Position numbers and translations under genes: made by a program. Below, one piece after another: positions 33,146 to 42,248 of a DNA stretch of 64,000 bases. The stretch comes from JAFDWI01 sp964544305 (lineage in GTDB: Bacteria > Actinomycetota > Acidimicrobiia > Acidimicrobiales > Iamiaceae). Positions within the stretch are counted from its first letter, which is position 1; every line of letters starts with the position of its first letter. Below the pieces are notes generated by a model. The model did not search any database, had not been told where the DNA came from, and saw only the letters and a program-made list of their open reading frames with translations. Where the stretch lies: the NCBI GenBank assembly GCA_964544305.1, contig CAZJAZ010000004.1:62001-126000 (forward strand), written 5' to 3'.

Positions 33146-35095
33146 GTGAGTCGAGGGGAACCGGAAGCAGCGCCGCGCAAACTCAAACACATCCCGGGTC
33201 TTGATGGCTTGCGAGGGCTTGCGGTTGCCGCGGTCGTGCTGTTCCATGGCGGCTATCTCAACGGTGGCTACCTGGGGGTTGATCTCTTTTTTGTGCTGTC
33301 CGGGTTCTTGATCACGTCCCTGCTCGTACTCGAAGTGGATGGGACCAAGACCATTGGGCTTGTGCGATTTTGGGGGCGCCGTGCAAAACGACTCCTGCCC
33401 GCACTTGGAGTCATGCTTATTGGAGTTGCAATCTACGCTGCAGTTCTCGCTGACTCTGGTGAGTTGCATCGGATCCGGTGGGATGGGGTGGCAACACTCT
33501 TGTATGTCGCGAATTGGCGTGAGATTTTTACCAAAGCGGATTATTGGTCGCTCTATAGTGCCCCGTCACCGCTCATGCATACGTGGAGTCTCGCGATCGA
33601 AGAGCAGTTCTATTTGTTGTGGCCATTGGTCCTAGGCGGTGTGATCTGGATTGTCCACCACCGCCACACTGTCAGCGAGTCGGATCTTGGCAATAGAAGA
33701 TTCCGACAAAATCTAGTTGTCGTCATCGTTGGAGCCTCGGCACTCTCATTTGGGTTACAAGCATTCTGGCAGCATCTGCGAGGTTGGAATCGCGTCTATT
33801 ACGGGACCGATACACGGGCGCTTGCACTCCTTGTTGGTGCACTCGTCGCCGTTGGCGGTGAATCGGTGCAGCGGCTTGATAGACGATGTGGCCGGTTTGG
33901 GTTGAACGTAATCGGTGTACCTGGGATGGTCATTCTCGGGGTGGCATGGGTGACCTTTGATGGAAAATCGTGGTTTGTGCAACACGGCGGTCTCGCGTTG
34001 GTTTCGCTGGCTGCGGCGGGTGTTGTTGCGACAGTTGTACATCGTGAGCATTCGCTTCTCGCTTCCATTGTGGCGTGGAAACCGCTTCGGCTTCTCGGGC
34101 TGATTAGCTACGGCGTGTACCTCTATCACTGGCCGATTTTTGTCGCCCTCACCGAACAACGAGTACATCTGAGTGGCCCCGCACTTTTTGGTGCTCGGAT
34201 GATCGTCACGCTCGCAGTATCAGTCGTGTCGTACCGTTTCGTCGAACAGCCAATCCGACACAGTGCACGTTGGCCGCTTCGGCGGAGTTTGGTTGTGCCA
34301 TCTGGCGCGTTTGCAACGGTGCTGGTACTGGTCGTGGTTTCAACCGCAGGTGCGATTCACAACAATGCAGCTGACATTTCTGCGGAGGCCTTGGCCAAAG
34401 CCAAGTCATCGGCGACATCGAACGATCCGACCGTCATGGTCATTGGTGATTCGGTCGGCATGTATCTCGTCCTTGACGGGTTGAAACATGTCAAAACACA
34501 ACCGCCCATTAACCTGATCAACGACACATACGTTGGATGTGAATACCCACCCGCACCAAAACTGATTGATTTTGGCGGGAATCATTCGACTGCCCGCTCG
34601 TGTGAGCGCAAATGGCAAGAAGTGGTGGCCGCGTATGGCGTTGACCACGTGATCTACATTCGGACCGGCCTATCAGCCGCGCGGGAGTACGTAAATGGCA
34701 CGTGGATGCAGACATGTTCGTCGGCATTCGCGACCTACTATCGCGAACAATTGTCGAAACAGATTGAAGGTTTTGCCACTCGCGGGGCACGTACGGTTCT
34801 CGTTACGTCACTTCCATCGCTGCTCCGTGTCATGGGCGAGCCCAAACATGCGCGGAGATACTGGTCGACGGTCGAGTGCGGCAATAACGTGTTGCGCGAC
34901 GTTGCTCGAGAGTATCCAAAGAAGGTGGTACTCGTTGATCTGTACAAGAAATTTTGTCCAAGGGAGTTGGACTGTGCAACGACGTGGCGAGGAGAAACGC
35001 TTCGCCAAGATACGACACATTACCGAGGGCGATCAGCCGAACTCATCGCGGCACTCATCCTCAACAATGCGGGCATACAAGCTCATCCCAAATAG
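33146..35095 (+). CDS. Acyltransferase-3 / SGNH-hydrolase membrane protein (OafA-like)
   Basis: 649 residues. The N-terminal half has about ten membrane helices with the acyltransferase-3 marks GLDGLRGLAVAAVVLFHGGY, GVDLFFVLSGFLIT, WSLAIEEQFYLLWP and GVYLYHWPIF. The C-terminal half (from about 425) is a periplasmic SGNH domain: Ser in VIGDSVGMYL and Asp-His in DTTHYRG. Such proteins O-acetylate surface polysaccharides or peptidoglycan. GTG 33146 is favoured, 18 bp after the fusion gene, so the two may be cotranscribed; a TTG one codon earlier is possible. Confidence 0.92.
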   Translation: MSRGEPEAAPRKLKHIPGLDGLRGLAVAAVVLFHGGYLNGGYLGVDLFFVLSGFLITSLLVLEVDGTKTIGLVRFWGRRAKRLLPALGVMLIGVAIYAAVLADSGELHRIRWDGVATLLYVANWREIFTKADYWSLYSAPSPLMHTWSLAIEEQFYLLWPLVLGGVIWIVHHRHTVSESDLGNRRFRQNLVVVIVGASALSFGLQAFWQHLRGWNRVYYGTDTRALALLVGALVAVGGESVQRLDRRCGRFGLNVIGVPGMVILGVAWVTFDGKSWFVQHGGLALVSLAAAGVVATVVHREHSLLASIVAWKPLRLLGLISYGVYLYHWPIFVALTEQRVHLSGPALFGARMIVTLAVSVVSYRFVEQPIRHSARWPLRRSLVVPSGAFATVLVLVVVSTAGAIHNNAADISAEALAKAKSSATSNDPTVMVIGDSVGMYLVLDGLKHVKTQPPINLINDTYVGCEYPPAPKLIDFGGNHSTARSCERKWQEVVAAYGVDHVIYIRTGLSAAREYVNGTWMQTCSSAFATYYREQLSKQIEGFATRGARTVLVTSLPSLLRVMGEPKHARRYWSTVECGNNVLRDVAREYPKKVVLVDLYKKFCPRELDCATTWRGETLRQDTTHYRGRSAELIAALILNNAGIQAHPK

Positions 35096-35129
35096 GTCGA
35101 GGCCAATTATGGTCGGCTAGAAAAAAGGC

Positions 35130-35954
35130 ATGAGCGACTGGGAGCTTGAGCAGGGAACAACGCTTGTCGATGCGGGTGATGGGGCTGTTTTTCACGGAGA
35201 CGTGGACCCAGGCTGGACGGTCGGTGGCAAACCAAACGGCGGATATTTGCTCGTCATGATTGGTCGAGCGTGCGGTCTCGCACTGGAACATGCGGGGAGT
35301 AGCCATCGTGACCCATTGGCAGCAACCGCTCACTATTTGCGTGCTCCTGATATTGGTCCGGTCACGATCACGTGCAATGTTTTGCGAGTCGGGCGAAGCG
35401 CATCACAGGTCCACGCAACGCTTATCCAAGAAAACGCCGCATGTGTTGACGCCACGTTCACGCTTGGCACCCTCCCCGAGAACCCGGAGCCGCCCTTTTG
35501 GACCACCCGAGAACTTTTCGATGTGGCCCCGTACGACGAGTGTCATCGCATCCCCGCCGAGCGTGACGGTTCGCCGTTTGTGGTGCCGATCATGGACCGT
35601 TCCGACCTTCGCTTAGATCCCGCTGTCTTAGGTTTCGCGCTGGGCAAACCGTCGGGCGATGCGAACCTTCGTGGTTGGATCAGCTTCGCGGATGGCCGGC
35701 CCGCTGATCCGCTCGGCTTGCTTTTCTTTTGTGATGCGCTCCCACCCGCAACGTTCGAACTCGTGCCGACAGGATGGGTGCCAACACTGTCACTCAGCGT
35801 TTACGTTCGGGCACGGCCTGTTCCAGGGCCGCTTCGCATTTGCCAAAGTGCACATGCAATCGATGACGGACGTGTGGACGAAACCTGTGAAGTGTGGGAC
35901 GCGTCAGGTCGTCTCGTCGCTCAGGCCACCCAACTCGCTGGCATTCGCATCTGA
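35130..35954 (+). CDS. Acyl-CoA thioesterase-like double hot-dog protein
   Basis: 274 residues with WTVGGKPNGGYLLVMIGRA in the first hot-dog domain and FCDALPPATFEL and WVPTLSLSVYVRARP in the second, the pattern of the thioesterase-like (TesB/4HBT_3) family. It is divergent in sequence from the TesB-type protein at 23.7 kb. ATG 35130 gives the usual start. Its last 51 bp overlap the convergent DUF1269-like gene, an unusually long antisense overlap. Confidence 0.84.
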   Translation: MSDWELEQGTTLVDAGDGAVFHGDVDPGWTVGGKPNGGYLLVMIGRACGLALEHAGSSHRDPLAATAHYLRAPDIGPVTITCNVLRVGRSASQVHATLIQENAACVDATFTLGTLPENPEPPFWTTRELFDVAPYDECHRIPAERDGSPFVVPIMDRSDLRLDPAVLGFALGKPSGDANLRGWISFADGRPADPLGLLFFCDALPPATFELVPTGWVPTLSLSVYVRARPVPGPLRICQSAHAIDDGRVDETCEVWDASGRLVAQATQLAGIRI

Positions 35955-36476
35955 TGACTGGCCGACCGCTTCTTTGAGCCGTCGCACTGTATCGGCATCC
36001 AAGCTCGTTGAGACCACCTCAGCTCCAGGAAAACGCGCGGCTTCCGCGACGAGCGCATTGCGATCCACGTCGTCAACCAGCAAAGCCAAAATCGTGGTAC
36101 TTGGTTGAATCGCACTACGGAACCATGCCACCCACTCATCTGAGATGCCCAGATCGACCGCTCGCGCGGTGAGCGCCCCGGCGCCCGCGCCAACGGCAGC
36201 CCCGGCCGCCCATCCGATTGGCCCGCCGAGGACCAGTCCAAACAAACCAATCCACATCGCGCCAGACACCGCTGAACGCCCCGGTGTTGGGTCAATGGTC
36301 TCGTGCACACTCACCTTCCCATTCGCGTCATCCACGATCAACACGGCGTCTTTGAGGACGAGTTTTTCTGATGCGGCTAAGCCTTGCACCGCGGTCAGAA
36401 ACTCTTGCGCCCGAAAAGTTGTAGGAAAAGCAATGCCGACCAAGATGCCGGTGGTGGACTCGTCAAGTTGACCCAT
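35904..36476 (-). CDS. DUF1269-like membrane protein
   Basis: 190 residues. The order is a short alpha/beta domain (LVGIAFPTTFRAQEFLTAVQGL), a Gly/Ala-rich helical hairpin (GLFGLVLGGPIGWAAGAAVGAGAGALTARAVD region) and a second alpha/beta part with ALLVDDVDRNALVAE. This is the DUF1269 layout, possibly a membrane-surface stress protein; function unknown. The 3' 51 bp overlap the thioesterase gene in antisense. The ATG at 36476 is the only reasonable start. Confidence 0.82.
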   Translation of the reverse strand: MGQLDESTTGILVGIAFPTTFRAQEFLTAVQGLAASEKLVLKDAVLIVDDANGKVSVHETIDPTPGRSAVSGAMWIGLFGLVLGGPIGWAAGAAVGAGAGALTARAVDLGISDEWVAWFRSAIQPSTTILALLVDDVDRNALVAEAARFPGAEVVSTSLDADTVRRLKEAVGQSSDANASELGGLSDETT

Positions 36477-36547
36477 AGACTGAGGCTACCGAACGATTCG
36501 ATCACACGCGGTGTAGCGTTCTGTGCACGCCGCAATGCAAGGGGTAC

Positions 36548-37456
36548 ATGATGCGCCACACCATTCGCACACGGGCAGGTCTCGTCGCTGTTACCGCACT
36601 GATCGCGGCGCCAGTCTTTACCGGGTGTACGGCCAACGTTGGTGGCACAACGCAAGTTGGTTCTGCGGCTTCGCAGGGCAACACGGCAAACTCCTCGGCT
36701 AAGGCCAACGCCTCGGCCAAGGTCCTGCCGGTCACGCTGAACCTTGCTGATACTGCAAAAGCGGTCAACGCGCAGCGCTACGTTCGGGTCAAGGTCACCG
36801 TGGATGCGTCTTTTGGTGGCATGGCAAGCGGTTCAATGGCGACCACGGTCACCGAAGACACCAAGACGGGCAATGTTGAAGCGACCGGCTCGTTTACGGA
36901 GATGGCTGGGGAGAATGACAGCGATTTGTCGCTCGGCGACTACACGCTGCGAGTCGTTGACGGCGTGGTCTATCTCCGCATGGCCTCCATGGATAAATGG
37001 ATGAAAGTTGACGCAAACTTTCCCGGCACGAATCTTGCCGACCATCCATTGACGGCCCAAAGTTTGCTTGACGGGTTTGCCAAATCCGGTGTGAAGATGA
37101 CGAAGTCGGGAACCGTAACCCAGAACGGGAAAACGCTGACCCGCTATACCGGCACATTCAGCATGGATGACCTGTTTGCGTCAATGAAGGGCGACGGCGC
37201 AGAACTTCAAGAGTTCCTCGACAACGGAGCAAACGCAGCAAATGCCCAAGCAACCGCCACGATGTTGGTTGACACTTCGGGTAAGCCAGTCCAGGTGAAA
37301 GTTGATGCATCGGTGGGAGACGAACACAAAGGCAGTTTTGGTTTGACGGTTGATTTCCTTGCGGTCACCGACACTCCAGACATTGCGGCGCCTCCTGCTT
37401 CGGAAATCACTGATCTCAAATCTGGTCTTGAAGGCATGCTTGCCGGTGGGAACTGA
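36548..37456 (+). CDS. LprG/LppX-like lipoprotein
   Basis: 302 residues with a lipobox FTGC near residue 27 and an Ala/Ser/Asn linker to about 60. The mature domain has SFTEMAGEND, LRVVDGVVYLRM, KWMKVD and a C-terminal beta sheet, typical of the LppX_LprAFG lipid-carrier fold of mycobacteria and of a wider actinobacterial group. Such proteins bind acylated lipids and move them across the periplasm. ATG 36548 or 36551 may start it. The gene ends five bases before the third scaffold gap, so its downstream partner is unknown. Confidence 0.8.
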   Translation: MMRHTIRTRAGLVAVTALIAAPVFTGCTANVGGTTQVGSAASQGNTANSSAKANASAKVLPVTLNLADTAKAVNAQRYVRVKVTVDASFGGMASGSMATTVTEDTKTGNVEATGSFTEMAGENDSDLSLGDYTLRVVDGVVYLRMASMDKWMKVDANFPGTNLADHPLTAQSLLDGFAKSGVKMTKSGTVTQNGKTLTRYTGTFSMDDLFASMKGDGAELQEFLDNGANAANAQATATMLVDTSGKPVQVKVDASVGDEHKGSFGLTVDFLAVTDTPDIAAPPASEITDLKSGLEGMLAGGN

Positions 37457-37461
37457 CGTCG

Positions 37462-37561
37462 NNNNNNNNNNNNNNNNNNNNNNNNNNNNNNNNNNNNNNN
37501 NNNNNNNNNNNNNNNNNNNNNNNNNNNNNNNNNNNNNNNNNNNNNNNNNNNNNNNNNNNNN
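37462..37561. other. 100-N scaffold gap
   Basis: The enoyl-CoA hydratase frame is already open at the first base after the gap and lacks roughly 100-120 N-terminal residues, so at least about 300 bp are missing rather than 100. Confidence 0.9.
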
Positions 37562-38011
37562 CGAGCCGGCGGCATGGGGCTTCTCGGGGCTTGCGATGTC
37601 GTCGTTGCCGGCCCACATTGCACCTTCGCGCTCACCGAGTCGCGGCTTGGCCTCGCACCCGCGATTATTTCCCTCACACTGTCGGGGAAGGTGGATCCTC
37701 GATCATGGGCACGTTACGCGCTCGGCGGTGAGGCGTTCAGCCCCGAGGAGGCACTCCGGATTGGGTTGGTAACGATGACCGGCGAGGACCCAAACGCGCT
37801 GTGCAATGACGTGATCGCCACGTATCGATTGGCATCGCCGCAAGGGCTTGCCGAGACGAAGGCACTTATCAACGCAACCATGGTGGACGAATTCGAGTCG
37901 AATGCTGAGCAGTTACTGAACCGCTCAGCCGAACTTTTTGCGTCACCTGAGGCACAAGAAGGCATCGCCGCATTCAAAGAGCGCCGTGCTCCACGGTGGG
38001 TGTCAACCTGA
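37562..38011 (+). CDS. Enoyl-CoA hydratase/isomerase, C-terminal part (5' end lost in a gap)
   Basis: The visible 149 residues begin RAGGMGLLGACDVVVAG, the second oxyanion-hole segment of the crotonase family, and continue with TESRLGLAPAIISLTLSGKV and the C-terminal helices. Glu in TESRLG is the catalytic-type position. An ATG inside the visible part (37574) is not the true start. Probably a member of fatty-acid or CoA-ester degradation. Confidence 0.85.
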   Translation, partial: RAGGMGLLGACDVVVAGPHCTFALTESRLGLAPAIISLTLSGKVDPRSWARYALGGEAFSPEEALRIGLVTMTGEDPNALCNDVIATYRLASPQGLAETKALINATMVDEFESNAEQLLNRSAELFASPEAQEGIAAFKERRAPRWVST

Positions 38012-38071
38012 CCGGCACGCGCCCGCTAGCGTTGCAGATTGTCGCATGCTGACAACTAAGGGGATAGTTCT

Positions 38072-39613
38072 ATGAACGCACGAACGCTTCGTTGTGGTGT
38101 CACCTTTTTGGTGGCCGCAACAATTATTGCGACCAGTTGTTCATCGAGTGGGTCGTCGTCGAACGCGGCCTCGACAAGCTCGAACCTTGCAACGGCTACG
38201 ACGGTTCCTCGAACACCTGGGCCAGTTGCAAAAGTTGGAACGATCAGCGGGGGGAAAGGGACGCTTTTGATTTCTCCGAAAGCTGGCCCAGATCTTGCCA
38301 AAGCAGGGTACCTACAAGAGGAGTACTCGGTATCGGGCAGCGCAACGGCCTACAAACTTGTAGGCGGAGCGAAGAAGTTCCCGAAGAACGGCATGATGGA
38401 TCTCAAAGAGACCACCAAAGCCGACTATATGACCCGAATCGTGGTGCGACGCCCCAAAGATCCTGCCAAGTTCAACGGTACGGTAGTCGTCGAATGGAAC
38501 AACGTGTCGGGTGGCCTGGACGTGGCCCCTGATTGGACCTACACCGCTGATGAGATTGTTCGATCAGGCTTCGCATGGGTGGGTGTGTCAGCACAATTCA
38601 TCGGCATTGAAGGTGGCCCGGTGGCTGTTTCGACTCCGGTGTCCAAACTTGGTGGTGCCGGGGTCGGTATCAAACACCAAGACCCGGCCCGTTACGGCAA
38701 GTTGCATCATCCCGGTGACGCCTATTCCTATGATATTTACACCCAGGTTGCTCGTGCATTACGTGCGAACTCCGGCCCGGTGAAGCCACTTGGCGATCTC
38801 AAACCTACAACGTTGCTCGCGATGGGCGAGTCGCAATCTGCCTACGCGCTCACCACTTATTACGACGGCGTGCAACCCCTCACCCACGAATTTGATGGAT
38901 TCTTGGTGCACAGCCGGGGCGGTTCAGCCCTCGGGCTCGGTGAACCAGGAAAAGGCATGGACATCACGAGTGCGGTCACCGACCTGTCGCCGGTGCAATT
39001 CCGTACCGACTTGACCAAGCCGGTGATCACGGTACTCACCGAAACCGATGTCGCCGGGATCTTGCAATACTTTCCTGCACGCCAACCCGACAACGAGCAC
39101 CTGCGAATCTGGGAAGTTGCCGGAACCGCACATGTTGACATCTATCAACTGGGCAAAGAAGTTGCCGATCTTTTCAAATGCCCCAAAGGCGTCAATGCAG
39201 GACCCGATAATTTCGTGGTCGGGGCCGCACTCGCCAAGTTGAATCTGTGGGTGACCAAAGGCACGGCACCCGCGAAAGCGGCCCGCCTTGAAACAACGAA
39301 AGACGGGAAAGGGTACGTCCTGGACGATCTTGGCATTGCCAAAGGCGGTATTCGTACCCCCGAAGTTGATGTGCCCGTCGACGTGCTAAGTGGCCTGCCT
39401 CCGAAGTCGGACTCGCTCCCACTTGCTTGTCTCCTCGCAGGAACCACAACTCCGATCCCGTCGGCGAAACTTGCTTCGCTGTACCCGTCACGCGCCGCTT
39501 ACCTCGACAAATTCACCAAGGCAACCGACGCGGCAATCGCGGCCGGGTTCGTATTGCCTGCAGACCGCAAAGCAATGCTCGCAGACGCCCAGCCAACGCG
39601 TATTACCGACTAA
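38072..39613 (+). CDS. Secreted alpha/beta hydrolase-domain lipoprotein
   Basis: 513 residues. The leader ends in lipobox ATSC, then a Ser/Thr/Ala linker. The large catalytic domain resembles the actinobacterial alpha/beta hydrolase-domain family (PF20091 type): TVVVEWNNVSGGLD, GFAWVGVSAQFIGIEGG, Ser in MGESQSAYA, LTETDVAG and His in EVAGTAHVDIYQ. Members are secreted esterases with unknown substrates. It is followed by the AhpD-like gene after 20 bp and then the acyl-CoA dehydrogenase, suggesting a small catabolic run. Confidence 0.8.
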   Translation: MNARTLRCGVTFLVAATIIATSCSSSGSSSNAASTSSNLATATTVPRTPGPVAKVGTISGGKGTLLISPKAGPDLAKAGYLQEEYSVSGSATAYKLVGGAKKFPKNGMMDLKETTKADYMTRIVVRRPKDPAKFNGTVVVEWNNVSGGLDVAPDWTYTADEIVRSGFAWVGVSAQFIGIEGGPVAVSTPVSKLGGAGVGIKHQDPARYGKLHHPGDAYSYDIYTQVARALRANSGPVKPLGDLKPTTLLAMGESQSAYALTTYYDGVQPLTHEFDGFLVHSRGGSALGLGEPGKGMDITSAVTDLSPVQFRTDLTKPVITVLTETDVAGILQYFPARQPDNEHLRIWEVAGTAHVDIYQLGKEVADLFKCPKGVNAGPDNFVVGAALAKLNLWVTKGTAPAKAARLETTKDGKGYVLDDLGIAKGGIRTPEVDVPVDVLSGLPPKSDSLPLACLLAGTTTPIPSAKLASLYPSRAAYLDKFTKATDAAIAAGFVLPADRKAMLADAQPTRITD

Positions 39614-39633
39614 ATGCCTCTAACGTGCACGAC

Positions 39634-39984
39634 ATGAGCGAACATCATCATGGCAACGAAGTTCTCGAACCTCTCACATCGTTAGGACGCGCGCTGCGGG
39701 ACCAAATACCCGAGGTGTATTCGGGATTTGCCCGCCTTTCCAGTGCGGCGATGGCCGACGGTGAACTTGACCGTAAGACCAAAGAACTCATTGCACTTGC
39801 GATTTCGGTTGTGAACCGGTGCGACGGGTGTATTGCGAGTCATGCCAAAGGCGCCGCGCGTGCCAAAGCAAGCGAAGCAGAAGTAGCCGAAGCTCTTGGC
39901 GTTGCGATTGCACTTTCGGGCGGTCCGGGCACGAGTTACGCGCCTCGAGCCTTCGACGCTTTCAAGGAGTTTGCGCAAAGCTGA
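39634..39984 (+). CDS. Carboxymuconolactone decarboxylase/AhpD-like protein
   Basis: 116 residues. The AhpD-type redox motif is complete: Glu51, Cys63-x-x-Cys66 and His70 (RCDGCIASH). Family members are peroxidase partners or gamma-carboxymuconolactone decarboxylases; the CxxC with His favours the former. ATG 39634 begins MSEHHHGNE, 20 bp after the hydrolase. Likely cytosolic. Confidence 0.86.
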   Translation: MSEHHHGNEVLEPLTSLGRALRDQIPEVYSGFARLSSAAMADGELDRKTKELIALAISVVNRCDGCIASHAKGAARAKASEAEVAEALGVAIALSGGPGTSYAPRAFDAFKEFAQS

Positions 39985-40020
39985 CTTCGCTCACTTCGAA
40001 TTGCTGTGGGACGCGCGAGT

Positions 40021-40040
40021 ACGGTCAATGTTCTGACCGT
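40021..40040. promoter_or_regulatory. Inverted repeat before the acyl-CoA dehydrogenase
   Basis: ACGGTCA-ATGTTC-TGACCGT, perfect 7-bp arms, 31 bp upstream of the dehydrogenase start and 36 bp after the AhpD-like stop. It could be an operator or a weak terminator hairpin. Confidence 0.45.
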
Positions 40041-40071
40041 GGGCTAACGAGCCAACAAATAAGCATTGGGG

Positions 40072-41391
40072 ATGCGAATGACCGATGAAGCAATTGTTGA
40101 ACTGCGTGACTGGTTGAACGACAACTGGGACCCGGAGCTCACCGTGGGGCAATGGTGGGAACGCCTTGGTAACGACGGGTGGTCGGCGCCCACGTTGCCG
40201 ATGGGTCGCTATGGACGTGGGGTGGAACGCGCCGTAGCCGTGCAAATCTCCAAAGAGATCGCGTCATTTGGTGCGCTTGGGGCACCGGGTGGTTTGGGTT
40301 TGTTGTTGGCGGCACCAACTATTTCTGACGAGGGTACCGACGAACAGATTGACGAGTACGTGGCTGACATCGTCACCGGCCGCAAAGCCTGGTGTCAGTT
40401 ATTTTCGGAGCCAGGAGCAGGCTCAGACTTGGCCGGCCTTGCAACGAAAGCGGTTCGCGACGGCGACGAGTGGATCATCAACGGCCAAAAAGTATGGACG
40501 TCCCTTGGCCAGATTGCCGACATGGCGATGCTCCTCGCGCGAACCGACCCGGATCAACCCAAACATTCCGGCATCTCCTATTTCGCGTTTGATATGCACC
40601 AAAGTGGCATTGAGGTTCGCCCGTTGCGGGAAATGACCGGCCACGCCATGTTCAACGAAGTCTTTATGACCGACGCTCGCGTGGCTCATGAAGCGATTAT
40701 CGGTGGCCTCAACAACGGCTGGAAAGTCGCGAACACAACCTTGGGTCACGAACGGGCAGGACTTGGTGCGGGCGGTGGTGATGCAGGTGGTGCCTTGAGT
40801 GGGGCTCGACCAGGTACCGTTGCCGGTGATCTCGGTAAGCGAGTTGGTGATTTCGTTCGCTCCCCATCGCAAAAGGCGAAGAGCACGGCAAAGTCGGATG
40901 CCCCGAAGCGGCGTGGTTCGTCAAGCGAACTCCTCGCTGGCCTCGCGCGAGGTAATGGCAAGATTTCTGATCCGGTCATTCGACAAGATTTGGCACGTTT
41001 GCACACCTTTGGCGAAATCGGTCGCTACAACGCTGAACGGGTCAAGGGAGCGCGTGCCCAAGGCAAGACCATCGCGGGCATGGGTAATATCTCAAAGCTT
41101 TCTATGAGCAACATTGTGCGTCTGCAACGTGACTTGGGTCTGGCAATTGTGGGTGCACAAGGCATGCTGCACGCCTACGAGCCCGGCGACCAGGCCGCAA
41201 TTACGCAGGCAACTGGCAACGCGTTTTTGCCAGGGGTTACCGGTGCCGCGCTCTATGCGCAAGCTCCTCCGATCTACGGCGGAACGGACCAGATTCAGCG
41301 CAACATTCTTTCCGAACGGGTACTCGGACTTCCTCGGGAACAAGGACCGGCCAAAGACACGCCGTTCTCGTCACTTCCTAAGAACGCCTAG
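40072..41391 (+). CDS. Acyl-CoA dehydrogenase (FadE-like)
   Basis: 439 residues of the acyl-CoA dehydrogenase fold. The FAD/substrate blocks WCQLFSEPGAGSDLAGL, VWTSLGQIADMAMLLART and the C-terminal IYGGTDQIQRNILSERVLGLP are clear. A Gly/Ala/Lys/Ser-rich linker of about 55 residues in the middle (about 225-285) is found in related actinobacterial FadE proteins. It oxidises an acyl-CoA (alkyl or steroid side chain) at the alpha-beta position. ATG 40072 or 40078 may start it. GNAT and a second dehydrogenase follow. Confidence 0.92.
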   Translation: MRMTDEAIVELRDWLNDNWDPELTVGQWWERLGNDGWSAPTLPMGRYGRGVERAVAVQISKEIASFGALGAPGGLGLLLAAPTISDEGTDEQIDEYVADIVTGRKAWCQLFSEPGAGSDLAGLATKAVRDGDEWIINGQKVWTSLGQIADMAMLLARTDPDQPKHSGISYFAFDMHQSGIEVRPLREMTGHAMFNEVFMTDARVAHEAIIGGLNNGWKVANTTLGHERAGLGAGGGDAGGALSGARPGTVAGDLGKRVGDFVRSPSQKAKSTAKSDAPKRRGSSSELLAGLARGNGKISDPVIRQDLARLHTFGEIGRYNAERVKGARAQGKTIAGMGNISKLSMSNIVRLQRDLGLAIVGAQGMLHAYEPGDQAAITQATGNAFLPGVTGAALYAQAPPIYGGTDQIQRNILSERVLGLPREQGPAKDTPFSSLPKNA

Positions 41392-41399
41392 TCAACTCA

Positions 41400-42248
41400 T
41401 TGGACGGTCACGTCACCACAGATCCAGTCGCATTTCGCGACGGCGTATCTGAATTTGTTCGGCTTCAACCGATCGCTACCAACGTCATTTCGGTTGTCAA
41501 CCAACGGATGATCAATTCGAACGCCGCACATTCGAAAGATTCGCAGTGGATCTCGGTCGTTGACCGTGACGATGTGGTGGTCGGTGTCGCAATGGCAAAT
41601 GGACCGTGGAATCTCTTTGTGTCACCGATGCCTCATGGGGCTCCAACGCTTGTCGCCGCAAGCCTTTGGGAAAAGCACATTGCCCTGCCCGGTGTCATCG
41701 GAGAAGTGCGTGCTGCTCGAGAGTTCGTGGCGGCATGGTCCGAGCGAACGGGATGTCAGGCCCGCCAGGTCGCTGGCCGCCACGCCTATGTGCTTGGCGA
41801 ACTGCAGAATCCGCTTGGGCTTGACGGCTCGGCCCGAGCTTGCAAGATCCACGAAAGAGATCTTGTGGCCGAATGGTTGTCGGTGTTTCACGACGAGGCG
41901 CTGCCAGATGATCCAGTTGAAGATTGGATGGACGTTGCCACGCAACGAATCGAGGCTGGTGAACTTTGGGCGTGGACGAACGAGGGTGAGGTCGTCTCAC
42001 TAGCCGCGCATAGCCCAAGCGTCGCAGGCGTTGCACGAATCGGCCCGGTCTACACACCTCGAAACCTGCGAGGACGAGGTTTTGGGGCAGGTGCAACCGC
42101 GGCCGCCACGCAGGCGGCTATTGATCGTGGCGCTCATCACGTCATGTTGTACGCGGATGCGGCGAATGCGACGTCAAATGCGCTCTACCAGCGACTTGGC
42201 TATGTGCATGACCATGACGCGGAGCAATACAGGTTTATCGCTTGTTAA
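41400..42248 (+). CDS. GNAT-family N-acetyltransferase
   Basis: 282 residues. The C-terminal half holds the acetyl-CoA pocket: ARIGPVYTPRNLRGRGFGAGATAAATQ, followed by MLYADAANATSNALYQRLGYV. The N-terminal part is unclassified. No ATG or GTG is available near the 5' end; a TTG at 41400, eight bases after the dehydrogenase stop, is the most likely start. Its end overlaps the end of the next gene by 4 bp in convergent orientation. Substrate unknown. Confidence 0.83.
   Translation: MDGHVTTDPVAFRDGVSEFVRLQPIATNVISVVNQRMINSNAAHSKDSQWISVVDRDDVVVGVAMANGPWNLFVSPMPHGAPTLVAASLWEKHIALPGVIGEVRAAREFVAAWSERTGCQARQVAGRHAYVLGELQNPLGLDGSARACKIHERDLVAEWLSVFHDEALPDDPVEDWMDVATQRIEAGELWAWTNEGEVVSLAAHSPSVAGVARIGPVYTPRNLRGRGFGAGATAAATQAAIDRGAHHVMLYADAANATSNALYQRLGYVHDHDAEQYRFIAC

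Noticed and set aside
35096..35129. Operon join between the OafA-like gene and the thioesterase
   Set aside because: The spacing allows it, but functions differ and no other sign supports it.
40750..40930. Low-complexity insertion in the acyl-CoA dehydrogenase as a foreign element
   Set aside because: Similar Gly/Ser/Lys-rich linkers occur in related FadE proteins; the frame is intact and flanks align with the family.
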